A stretch of DNA of 64,000 nt, taken from Farysia itapuensis. Its lineage: Eukaryota > Basidiomycota > Ustilaginomycetes > Ustilaginales > Ustilaginaceae. The notes below the pieces were generated by a model. It did not search any database. It worked only from the letters and a program-made list of their open reading frames with translations, and was not told the origin of the DNA. Below, piece after piece: positions 30,571-40,200 of the stretch. The DNA is taken from assembly GCA_023212645.1 (NCBI GenBank), contig JALBYC010000019.1, positions 152,092 through 216,091 on the forward strand. Direction: 5' to 3'. Positions within the stretch are counted from its first letter, which is position 1; each line of letters opens with the position of its first letter. Position numbers and translations under genes: made by a program.

Positions 30571-33156
30571 ATGGATGTCGCCCCCTCTAGCTCTACTCCG
30601 TCGAGAGCAATCATGCTCAGAGGTCCGTCTCTGACATCCAAGACCTACTTTGTTCCCCTGCCAGACACGCTCGAACAACTGATTGCAAAGGCTACTACGC
30701 TCTTTGCTCTCCCACCGGGCAAGGTTCCGCACATTACTCTTGGATCTGACGAGCGCGCTATTGTGCTGCAGGAGAGTTGGGACTTTATTCGCGACAGAGA
30801 GCTCCTGCATTTTCGCTGGACCGGAGACACGGCCAAGCGCAACCTCTCCAACCGCGTCCGATGGGACGAAGTTGCAGCAGGAGAATCCACCAAAGCCGCA
30901 TTGCAAGCATCACCAACGCACCAGATTCTCTCCACCACCAAAGCCAACACGATTGCCAACCGCGACCCCAATACACAGTTTGGTGAAGGTCTCGCAGCGC
31001 GCAAGGCCCACACACAGCGCGTTCTCGCCGAACAGAAGCGCAAGCATGAAGAACAGCACATGGCCGACATCCTCGGCACCAATCCCGATACCCTCGAGCC
31101 AGAGTCACTGAACAATGACGACCTCTCTCCTCTCCTCGAACAAGCATCCGCAGTCGAACAGCCCGGCAGCCCCGACATGCCTCAGCCCACCCCTATCCCC
31201 TCCCTGCCCATAGAGTCCCCTCAGCGCAAGAAGCGTCCGGAACACGTCGATCTCGACACCCCACCCTCCAGCGGTAGTCGATCCACCACCACTCCCTTTG
31301 TTTCGACCGAACGCGTCGTCGTGCGACCGGAAGACGACCAGTCCAGCTCACCCATTCAGTCCCCCACGCGAGACGTATCGCGACAACGCGGCGCCGAAGA
31401 CGTTTGCACCCCTCTTGGTGCCGCGGTTGAGCTCAAAAAGGTCAACCAGCAGCTGGATCTACTCGAAGCTGACAACTCGGTAGCTCACGAAGACGCTGTG
31501 CCCGACCTTGTCGAGACTTCAATCGCGAATGAGACAACGTCAGCACCCGCCGCGCTGAAGAACAAGGATGTGGAAAGAGTCTACAGCTTGCTCACCGACC
31601 TAGTCTCGCAACTGCTCTCCCATCGAGCTAATTGGGCCTTTCAGCGCCCGCTCAGTTCCGAATTTGAGCAGTTTGCCGCCCGATCCTCGCGGCCTGTTGA
31701 CCTGTTTACGATGCGCGACAATCTGGCTGCGCGCAAGTACGGCAGTGCCCTAGTCTCTGGTCGCGTCGCGGCCAACGCGGTGCTGACCGAGTTTGAGGAC
31801 GACCTTTCGCTCTTCTACACCAACGCACGCAAGTTTTACGGCATCCGCTCCACGCAAGCCGAGTGCGTCGAGCATCTGGACAAGTTCAGCAAGAGATTTC
31901 TGAGCGAGTGGAAACGCGGACCGCTCTTCCGGGCCAACGGCGTCGACGCTTCCACTCGTGGTGCATTCTCCAGCCCCTCGTCCCGTCTTCCCGGCACGGG
32001 TAATTTGTTTAAACAGTCCGACTTCTTGTTCGGTCCACAGACGGTCAAGAAACCCGCTTCGGTCAGCGGTACGTCGGTCAATGTGCAGCTGCAACGTCCC
32101 AAACCCGACTTTCTGTACAAGCGCAACGCGTCTTATGACGGTGTGAGCAGTTTACCGGCCCCGGACATGGCAGGTGCTGGCACGAATTCTGGTAGCAAAC
32201 GCGCGCCGCTCCAGCCGTTGACGAGCGAGGCATTTGAACGGGCACTTCGCGCTCCCTCGCTCACCCCTCAGCCGGACAGAGTCAAGCCTAGACACGAACT
32301 GGTGCCGAGCTTCATCACACGATCGGTCATCGAGCCTGTTCCCACCCAACAGCAACAGACGAAACCGCAACCCCGCGCGAACGACGCTGCGGTCTCGTCC
32401 GAGGAAGCGACGCTTGCAGAGACACCAACACGCAAGCGCCAGCGTGAATGGGAAGCTCAGCGCGACGCTCGCTCAGCATCGCCACCTAATTCCCCCTCGC
32501 CGATCAAGCGCATGGTCGCAGCCGTCCTACCATCGTTCTCATCGCTCAAAGCTGCCGCCGCGGCGAAAGGCAAGAAGCAGGCGGCCAGAGCTGCTGCTGC
32601 TGCTGCCACCACCACCACCGAGACAGCGACCCAGCCCACCCAAGAGGCACAGGATCAACAGAGCGTCTTGGATCTCATCACGTCTGCTGCGTCTCAACCT
32701 GCGCGCAAACGGTCCAAGAAAGAAACCGCGCCCGTCGCGCCCGGCGGAGCGAAGAAGAAGAAGAAACTCGGAAGACCGGCAAAGAGCGGCAAAGGAGTGA
32801 AGAAGACAAAGAGCTCGACGCAAGTAGCTGCTGCTGCTGCTGCTGCTGGTCCCGCAAAGACGCCAACGCCGACGACGACAATGGCGGCGAAGAAGGGCAA
32901 GAAGGCTGCTGCAGCGACGCCGCCTACTCTGCCTGCTGCTGGCGGTGGCAAAAGTGGCAAGGCGGGTGCGATGAATGTTGTCGAGTCTCGCGAGCTCAAG
33001 ACGGGCAAAGCAGCGGCACGAGCACTCCGTTCCACGGGCGGAGCAAGTGCCAAGACCAGCCCCGAGGTGCGCGCTAGCGCTAGCGTTGGCGTTGGTGGTG
33101 ATGAGGGTCAGCAACGCAGGTCTTCGCGTCCTCGCAAACCCGTCCGCACCGAATAG
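30571..33156 (+). CDS. Atypical bromodomain protein with AT-hook-like C-terminus
   Basis: 861 residues, intronless. An N-terminal region (about 13-75) of alternating strand-like and helical sequence, with SKTYFVPLPDTLEQLIAKA, resembles ubiquitin-like or PB1-like folds. A bromodomain covers about 331-447: the ZA region has RPVDLFTMRDNLAARKY (canonical P-M-D-L-x-T-x-x-x-K-L), and FEDDLSLFYTNARKFYG aligns with F-x-x-D-V-x-x-I-F-x-N-A-x-x-Y-N-G. At the canonical acetyl-lysine-binding Asn there is Tyr423. The last 200 residues are basic, Ala/Lys-rich, with a GRPAK AT-hook core near 734 and ending in SSRPRKPVR. This suggests chromatin binding, perhaps as a Brd8-like NuA4 subunit, but that is inference. 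Reads of other lysine states cannot be told from sequence. Confidence 0.85.
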   Translation: MDVAPSSSTPSRAIMLRGPSLTSKTYFVPLPDTLEQLIAKATTLFALPPGKVPHITLGSDERAIVLQESWDFIRDRELLHFRWTGDTAKRNLSNRVRWDEVAAGESTKAALQASPTHQILSTTKANTIANRDPNTQFGEGLAARKAHTQRVLAEQKRKHEEQHMADILGTNPDTLEPESLNNDDLSPLLEQASAVEQPGSPDMPQPTPIPSLPIESPQRKKRPEHVDLDTPPSSGSRSTTTPFVSTERVVVRPEDDQSSSPIQSPTRDVSRQRGAEDVCTPLGAAVELKKVNQQLDLLEADNSVAHEDAVPDLVETSIANETTSAPAALKNKDVERVYSLLTDLVSQLLSHRANWAFQRPLSSEFEQFAARSSRPVDLFTMRDNLAARKYGSALVSGRVAANAVLTEFEDDLSLFYTNARKFYGIRSTQAECVEHLDKFSKRFLSEWKRGPLFRANGVDASTRGAFSSPSSRLPGTGNLFKQSDFLFGPQTVKKPASVSGTSVNVQLQRPKPDFLYKRNASYDGVSSLPAPDMAGAGTNSGSKRAPLQPLTSEAFERALRAPSLTPQPDRVKPRHELVPSFITRSVIEPVPTQQQQTKPQPRANDAAVSSEEATLAETPTRKRQREWEAQRDARSASPPNSPSPIKRMVAAVLPSFSSLKAAAAAKGKKQAARAAAAAATTTTETATQPTQEAQDQQSVLDLITSAASQPARKRSKKETAPVAPGGAKKKKKLGRPAKSGKGVKKTKSSTQVAAAAAAAGPAKTPTPTTTMAAKKGKKAAAATPPTLPAAGGGKSGKAGAMNVVESRELKTGKAAARALRSTGGASAKTSPEVRASASVGVGGDEGQQRRSSRPRKPVRTE

Positions 33157-33353
33157 TAGCTTCACTTTCCCCACCTTTCGTCCCCCCCCCTCCCCCTTCA
33201 CATCATTTTCTCCAGCATACCTTCCCACTTTACCTATAAAAATGCATCACGACATTTTATTCATGTGGTCTTTTCTGATAGCGAGAGAGCTCCGTAACTC
33301 CACTTCTTTCTTTATTTCTTTTCCGCTGGTAGGATCTCTCGTCTTCCGTACAG

Positions 33354-33722
33354 ATGTTGGTGATAGTGAGGCGGACGTCGACTGTCCGCGTCGCAGTTCA
33401 TCGGTGGATCAACACCAAGAGTGGGAACACTGCTGATCGTGCGACGGGGGGAAGCGTGGCAATTACGCCGGAAAGACCGCCGTGGTTCACCGCACTTGTC
33501 GACGACGACCACCAAGCCGCGCCGCCACAACAGCCGGAATTGGAGCAGGAGATTCTACGTCGCCACGAAGAAGTTTACGCCGCTCAAGCGCAGATTTCCG
33601 CCACAAGCTGTGCGGGGAACAACGCCGCGCCCTCAGCGCCGGTCCCAGTCAGTGGGGGAAAAAGTCAGAGCGAAGCACGGAAAGTGTGGAAAGCCTCGGC
33701 CAAGGCGCAGTCATCACGCTAA
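33354..33722 (+). CDS. Small uncharacterised ORF (122 residues)
   Basis: An ATG-started frame with codon use like that of nearby genes (mostly G or C at third positions, estimated by eye). The N-terminus, MLVIVRRTSTVRVAVHRWIN, is Arg-rich and without acidic residues, as in mitochondrial presequences. A core with PPWFTALVDDDHQ and a helical, Glu/Gln-rich segment (PELEQEILRRHEEVYAAQAQ) follows. The end is basic. I recognise no family. It is convergent with the CBS-TAF10 gene (33831), and overlapping frames are also open here, so it may be only part of the bromodomain gene's 3' UTR. Confidence 0.45.
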   Translation: MLVIVRRTSTVRVAVHRWINTKSGNTADRATGGSVAITPERPPWFTALVDDDHQAAPPQQPELEQEILRRHEEVYAAQAQISATSCAGNNAAPSAPVPVSGGKSQSEARKVWKASAKAQSSR

Positions 33723-33830
33723 TGCTCACGGGGAGCGTTTTTACTCTCTCAGTCTTACTCAACACAGCTTGTTGGGGGGGAAGGAGAGTTGACGCGGAGC
33801 AGATTAGAATAGGGGGTAAGGGGTGCATTC

Positions 33831-34948
33831 TTAGCGGTAGTATTCGGCTCGTCGAGCGTTGATGCCGTATTCACCGAGTGCGGCGGATAGGTCGTCCATG
33901 GTGAGGACTGTTCGTGATCTGTCTCGTGCACCACCTGCCGCTGCCGCAGCTGCTGCTGCCGCTGCTGCCGCCGCAGATGTCGATGTGGAACTACCTGCAG
34001 GTGCAGCTTGCCCTCTTGGTCGACCTCCCGGACCAGCATTGGTCCTGATCCGTGCGTATTGGAACGCATCAGCTGCAATGTCGGCGACAAACTTTTCCGC
34101 CGCTAGCGACAACAACCGCTTCCTGCAAGGTACCAACGGCTTTCTTCAGTTAGTGCGACAACACACAAGAGAGGTTCGCAGTGCACGTGTACTTACAGTC
34201 GAACATCCTCGCATTCAAAGCCGACTTTTTCGAGGTAGAAATCGGTGACCTGGTCGGGTATCAAGGGGGTGTATCCGTCCAGCAGACGGAGGAATTCAGC
34301 GAGGGTGCGGTCCTTTCGGGACTCTTCTTCTTCTCGTCTTGACATGGGGTGTGAGGGCTGTGGTTCGTCGTTGGCTGTGTTGGTGGTTGCTTGAGTCGGG
34401 GTGGCTGCGCCGGAGCGGGCGCTGTCGAGTCCACGTCGTGACACGTACTTGGACAGATCCTCTTGCGTCGCAACACCCAATACAAACGCTCGGCCTGGAT
34501 CAGTAATGAATGCAAACGGATACGACTGGAGAAACACCTCGAGCTCAGCCAGGCCCGTATCGGGGGTGATGACAGTGTACGTCGTAGTACCACTGCCGCC
34601 CGAAGAAGAAGAAGAGGAGAACTTTGTCATGATGCTGCCGACAGTCTCGTCGCCCTTTCCCTGCTTTGTGCGCGATTCGAGTCCCTGAACCTGAACGTAG
34701 CCGAGCAATTTACGGTTCTTATCGCTGACGAGGGGGAGCTGTGAGTAGTCGTGGTCGAGCGCGATGCGCAAAGCTGCTGATATCGAGGTGGATCGTGGGA
34801 CCGAAATGGCCGGTGGAACTTGGAGATCCTCGACCGTCGCGCCTCTATATTTGGCGACCAACGAGGCAGAAGGTGCCGGAAGCTGGCCCAGAGGCACCGA
34901 CTGCGGGCCCGAAATGGGCGCCGTGACAGACGGCAAAGAGTCCGACAT
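33831..34948 (-). CDS. TAF10: CBS-domain protein fused in frame to TAF10 (TFIID/SAGA histone-fold subunit)
   Basis: Exons 34948-34197 and 34122-33831, with a 74-nt intron (GTAAGT...TTGCAG), give 347 residues. The first 170 or so form a CBS pair: VAKYRGATVEDLQVPPAISV, then SQLPLVSDKNRKLLGYVQV and VITPDTGLAELEVFLQS, ending with RAFVLGVATQEDLSKYVSRRG. After a disordered linker (about 170-205) comes TAF10: TLAEFLRLLDGYTPLIPDQVTDFYLEKVGFE, and, after the intron, KRLLSLAAEKFVADIAADA and LTMDDLSAALGEYGINARR, the histone fold. A Gly/Pro/Ala-rich insertion with a 13-Ala tract sits in the loop ahead of LTMDDL. No stop codon or splice signal separates the two parts. An in-frame ATG at 34345 could start a stand-alone TAF10 of 146 residues. 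A longer N-terminus from ATG 35044 is also open. Confidence 0.88.
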
Positions 34949-35563
34949 GGTGGTGGTGGTGGTGGTGATCCTCTCCTCACCAACGGCTTTGACGGAGAGG
35001 CCTTGAAAGCGCGAAAGCGTGATCGCATTTTTCAGATCTAACATAAATCACGTGTCGCTCGAGCGCGCATCTTAAGACTGCCATCGAGGCTCGTTTCTTC
35101 TTCTTCTTCCGTAACTCATTGTATACGTTCTCGTTATTGTGGGAACAAGAGGCTTCAGAAACCAACACCGCTTGCTCCTCTATCTCGAAGAACCAGATCG
35201 ACCCGATCCTTGTCCTCTGCATCCTCTGGATTTTGGGGGCGCAAGGATCGACGAGAGACGAATCACAACCCCCACTGCTTCCATTGCGCTTGCTAGTCAA
35301 CGCTTTTCACTTCAGCTTGGGTAGATGCTCGTCCTCATACATCGCTTCACACCCCCTGTACCGCTGGGTGCCACTCTATCATATCTCCTTCTTCGCAATT
35401 CAGTCGTGTCCTGTAGTGATCAAGAGCTTCTGAAAGTAAGGGTGGGATGTTAGAGTGCAGAATGGTAGTTTTGCCGGGCGAAAAAGTGAAGTGAGTCAAG
35501 GTGAGGAAAAGCTTCTTGAAAGCCGCTTTCACCACCATCAACCGCACCTTTGAACCTCTCAAG
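34949..35563. promoter_or_regulatory. Divergent intergenic region, CBS-TAF10 / Phe-tRNA synthetase
   Basis: 615 bp between the two start codons. It has pyrimidine- and TTC-rich tracts (near 35090-35112) and a GGT run at the CBS start. The CBS-TAF10 frame stays open as far as an ATG at 35044. No RNA gene or clear 5' UTR intron was found. Confidence 0.35.
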
Positions 35564-37189
35564 ATGCCGTCGACGACACACAAGATCGTCGGTGAGCCCA
35601 CGGCCGAGAACGTACTCGCTGCTCTGGACGCCGCCGGGGAGATCAAAGATACCCGACTCATAGCACCCGACGTTGAGCAGTCTGCATCTGCCGCGGATCA
35701 GGATCCAGTCAAGAGGGCAGAAGCAAATGAAGCCGTCTTCAAGGAGCGCACCAGATGGCAGCTCGCTCTGTCCGACGTGCTCAAGTCTCTGCTGAGCAAA
35801 GACATGATTGTCATGGAGAAACTCGAAGAGACAACTTCCTCACCGTTGCCAGATGGATTCGTCCTGATGCAATCAGGGTCACCAGAGATTCAGCTGGTCA
35901 AGGCGCTACCCAATCAGGAAGGTGTTGGCAAACCAATGAATGAGCTCAAAGAGCTGCTTGGCGCTGATGCGCTTCGAAATGGCCAGAGCAACGCCTTCCG
36001 CAACAAGTGGGCCAAGAAGCTGCCCGACGGCACCTTTGGTCGAACAGAGCTGACCCTCGGCAAGTCAGACACTCAACTGACCGACGATGTCAAGGATCAA
36101 CTCGACGAGATCAGTCAGACCGGCACAGTCGATGCAGCCAACCCAGCACAGAGCGAAAAGAAACTGGCCGAACTACGAAAGCGCAAACTGGTCGCGACCC
36201 GCAAGTTGGTCTACTTTTCCGTCTCCAAAGGTCCACAATTCTCGCTCACGGTGCAGAAGCTCGAAACCGACTTGACCTTTGAGATGCTCCAGTCCGGAAG
36301 CTGGAAGGACGCGCCTTTCAAAAAGTACAACTTCAACGCAGAAGGTGCACTGCCTGCGTCGGGCGCACTTCATCCTCTCCTCAAAGTGCGGGAAGAGTTC
36401 CGCAACATTTTCTTCGAAATGGGCTTTACAGAGATGGCAACCGACAAGTTTGTCGAGTCGAGCTTCTGGTGTTTCGACTCGCTCTTTGTACCACAGCAGC
36501 ATCCAGCGCGCGACGTTCAGGACACGTTCTTCATCAAAGACCCGCCCTATGCCAAACACATTCCAGAAGACTATCTCGAAAAAGTCACGCGCGTACACCA
36601 GGAGGGTGGATTCGGCTCGGTCGGATACAGATATCCCTTTGACCGCAAGGTGACGGAAAAGCTCGTGCTTCGAACGCATACCACCGCCGTCTCTTCTGCC
36701 ATGCTCTACAAACTCGCAAATCAACCCGGCGGATTCAAGCCAGCCAAACTCTTCTCCATCGACCGTGTCTTCCGAAACGAAGCCGTCGACGCCACGCATC
36801 TCGCCGAATTTCACCAGGTGGAAGGCGTCGTGGCCGACTACAACATCACCCTCGGCGATCTGATCGGCTTCATGGAGAGTTTCTACAAGAAAATGGGCGT
36901 CACCAATCTGCGCTTCAAGCCGGCGTACAACCCGTATACCGAGCCGTCACTCGAGATTTTCTCCTACCACCAGGGGTTGGGTAAGTGGGTCGAGGTGGGC
37001 AATTCGGGCATGTTCCGCCCGGAAATGTTGCGGCCAATGGGCTTGCCAGAGGGAGTCAACGTGCTCGGCTGGGGGCTGTCGCTCGAACGTCCTACCATGA
37101 TCAGATACGCCGTCAAGGATATCCGCGAACTAGTCGGTCACAAAGTCCCCATCTCCTCGGTCGAAAACGCACCAGCCACACGCTTCTAG
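35564..37189 (+). CDS. FRS2: Cytosolic phenylalanyl-tRNA synthetase alpha subunit
   Basis: 541 residues from ATG at 35564 (MPSTTHKIVGEPTAENVL); in-frame codons upstream contain no ATG. The N-terminal third has the helical, winged-helix-like tRNA-binding region. The class II catalytic core shows motif 1-like helix (HPLLKVREEFRNIFFEMGF), motif 2 (VFRNEAVDATHLAEFHQVEG) and motif 3 (LGWGLSLERPTMIRY). The protein pairs with the beta subunit as an alpha2-beta2 enzyme that charges tRNA-Phe. Length is close to FARSA/Frs2 (about 500-510). Head-to-head with CBS-TAF10, and convergent with the importin gene: the stops are only 46 bp apart, with an 11-A run (37193-37203) between. Confidence 0.97.
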   Translation: MPSTTHKIVGEPTAENVLAALDAAGEIKDTRLIAPDVEQSASAADQDPVKRAEANEAVFKERTRWQLALSDVLKSLLSKDMIVMEKLEETTSSPLPDGFVLMQSGSPEIQLVKALPNQEGVGKPMNELKELLGADALRNGQSNAFRNKWAKKLPDGTFGRTELTLGKSDTQLTDDVKDQLDEISQTGTVDAANPAQSEKKLAELRKRKLVATRKLVYFSVSKGPQFSLTVQKLETDLTFEMLQSGSWKDAPFKKYNFNAEGALPASGALHPLLKVREEFRNIFFEMGFTEMATDKFVESSFWCFDSLFVPQQHPARDVQDTFFIKDPPYAKHIPEDYLEKVTRVHQEGGFGSVGYRYPFDRKVTEKLVLRTHTTAVSSAMLYKLANQPGGFKPAKLFSIDRVFRNEAVDATHLAEFHQVEGVVADYNITLGDLIGFMESFYKKMGVTNLRFKPAYNPYTEPSLEIFSYHQGLGKWVEVGNSGMFRPEMLRPMGLPEGVNVLGWGLSLERPTMIRYAVKDIRELVGHKVPISSVENAPATRF

Positions 37190-37192
37190 TCC

Positions 37193-37203
37193 AAAAAAAA
37201 AAA
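37193..37203 (+). repeat. A11 homopolymer between convergent genes
   Basis: An 11-base A run lies 4 bases after the FRS2 stop. With only 46 bp between two convergent stops, it may take part in 3'-end formation. Confidence 0.7.
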
Positions 37204-37235
37204 TGTCACGCATTTTACTTTCTATTTGCTAGCGT

Positions 37236-40200
37236 CTAGTCTTGTCTGAGTGCGCCAAGGTCTTTGAGGAACAGATCGAGGACCAGCGGGTCCATGTTTT
37301 GCAAAGTTGCGTGGAAAAGTGGCGAAGTGTGCTGGGCGTGGGAGAGGATGGGCGCTAAATGTGCTTGCACGGAAGCCGTCAGTGTGCCGTCAGCAAGCGC
37401 GATATGTTGCGCTCGAGCCGCTCCGGGAGAAATGTCCTGCAACCAGTCATCTCCATCGTCAAAGTCGTCCAGAAAAGCGCCGGCCAGTTCCATCGACGCC
37501 ACGGGCGACGTTGGTCGGAGGTACTTTGCCGTATCGAGTGGACGAGATTCAGTAATCTCTGCCAAGATCTCGGACCAGACGGCAATCATCTCTGGCGCGC
37601 ATCCTACGATAGCCTGGGTCGACTCGTTGCCGGGAACAGCTTCGCCGTGCAGTATGCCAGATTGGAGCATGGAGGCTAGGCCAAGTGCTGTGACTCGACG
37701 TTTGCGGACAGAAGCCATATTTTCGAAGCGTGTGCAGATAAGCGTGAGCAACGGCTTCCACACCGACGCTACAGTCGGATACGTCTCGCTCGCCATGACT
37801 CGCGAGGACGAGACAATCATCTGCGTAAAGGCATCAGCAGGGCAGTGATACGCGATGCGGCATAGCAGGGCGATAAAGTGCGTACTGATCAGAGTAGCGT
37901 CCTGAGCATGGAGCAGAGAGCCTACCAACGCAGTGACGAGACCAGTAGAATCAAGCGTCTGGATCCAGATACCGCGAATATCGGTCCAGTTGGGAAGAGA
38001 GACCAAGGCCTGTATCAGGGTGTCTAGCGCAGAGATAGGCGCAAGCACCATGGGGTTACTCACATCGGCGATGATTTGCCCAAATGCTGATAGCAGCCCT
38101 TGGCCATACACCTCGAGCATCTCGAGAGGGTTGAGCATCGAGATCTCTTCCACGACGCGGCACATTTCGATGCAATAGTCTGGCTGCACAACCAAATCTT
38201 TCGCCAGATCCAGGAGATCAAACAGTGGCTGTGTCATGACGGACGTCGAATGCAGCGCTCGTATCCAGAGCATCGAAATGGCGTCCTTTGCGAGCAAGTG
38301 TGATACTTTGGGATGCAACGACTCGCGCACGATGGGTGACACTATGTGGTGCACTTTCTGCATCAGCGCACCACTGCTACCCGTAGCAGGAAGCATTTCG
38401 ATGGCTCGCAGTACTTTCGAGATAAAGACAATGATGGACGGTTTGGCCTTGCAGTCTGGATCTTCTTGTTGCCAGAGCATAGGTACGAGATCCACCAGGG
38501 CGTCTGCATGCGGTGCGATGCGCGGCCCCATGCGCTCAATCAGGACCGACAAAGCGTCGGTGCATACCTTGATCGACTCCATCTCGTGCAGCTCTGACGC
38601 AGCTGCTAGCGTTGCCAGATTGTACAGTGCTTTGGGTAGGAAAACTTCAAACCCATCGGCGTCAAACTCCAACGCGTCGGCTATGGCAGACACGGATCGT
38701 GCTGCAGCCAAGCGGACTGCCACATCAGTCTGATGGGGCACGTCTTCCAACAGATCGACGAGCACAGCGTAGACAGCAGGAAGGGAAGCGCGGGAAACTT
38801 GCTCTGACCACTCCCAAAGCAGCCAGGCAATTCGTCGGCGAATCACGACCCACATGGGAGACGTGACGTGATGCAGGCGCGCTTCAGGCACCAGCTTGGT
38901 GGCAATAGCTTGATCCATCTGCTGATCCATATCCGGCTGGTCGCTGTCCTCGACGGGCCCAAGGTTGTGACGGCACCTGCCCACAGCAGCGTAGATTGCA
39001 TCACGAGCCAGTATATCGTCCAGATTGTCGACCGACAAAGAGCTGGTCTGTCCAAAACGCGACCAGAGGTACTGTCCAACGAAACCTGCAGGCTTGGTGA
39101 ATTGGGCGAGTACCATGAGTGCACGCTCTGCCGCTGGACGAATGTCAAGCTCGTGGTTCTCCTGTTCCTCTCCGACAGCCCACTCTTCCGGGTCGGACTG
39201 CCATCGCTCCAAGTCGTCCTTGTTGAGTCGCATTAGTTTGTTGGTTAACACATCGGCCGCTTCTCGTGCAAAGTCGCGCGTAGAAAAGTGACCAGCTTCG
39301 GGCTTGCCCTTCCATTCGCTCAAAGAGTATTTGAAGAGGACAAGCGCCTGTACCACAAACGGTGCTGGATAGTCGATCAAAGCGGCGTGATCGGCGTACT
39401 GATCGCGAGCCACAGAAAGGCTTTCGTCTGTCACGTCTTTGGCTTGCACCCAATACCAGCCCACTACCTCAGACCAACCAGGCCAGAAAGCAGCTTTGCC
39501 ATTGTCCTTCCTGACCAGAGAGAGGAAAAATTTGCCGAAGGTATACAGGTGTTTTGTGAGTGTGGTGAGCAACAGAGATTTCTGCTTTGAATCAAGTTGC
39601 AGGTCAGCGTCTGGTGTTTGCAATAGACGAATGTACGCCAGACGCGTGTCTTTGAGGACCTGCAGACATTGAGGTGTAGAACGGAAGAACGCCTGAGCCA
39701 TGTTGATGCCTGCACCTCCTTCTGAAGTAGCACCTCTTGAGATCATGCCCATATCTGCGACAGCAAGTCGCGAAATGGCTTTGAGAAGCAGCTGACTCGT
39801 TCGAACCTGTTCAGTGCGTAAAGGCTTGGATGCCCACGCAGACAGGTTTTCAAGTCCATGACCAGCATGGAGGGAGAATGTCTCGGCAAAGTATTGCTGA
39901 AAGATGGGGTGCAGACTTGGCAGCAGTTCGCGGGAAAGTTCAGTCATTCGCATCTTTCCAGCCAGAATTCGAACCGAATCTAGTTCTTTGAGCGTTTTGG
40001 AGCAGACATCTGCAGCACGCATTAGCACGTTGGTGTTCAGCCAACGTATCTGGTCGGCTTCAGGACCGCTTGCTTGAGCTGCGTGTTCGAGGTTGGCATG
40101 CGCTTCGACCATAGCGTTTTGCAAAGTGTGGAAGAGGTCTGGCCAATCTCTGGGGTAATCGTATCTCGCGATCTTGGAGATAGCTACAGAGGCCTGTAGG

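Noticed and set aside
32539..33228. 229-codon minus-strand frame opposite the bromodomain protein
   Set aside because: It mirrors the Ala/Lys-rich C-terminus and consists of Ser, Arg and Leu runs.
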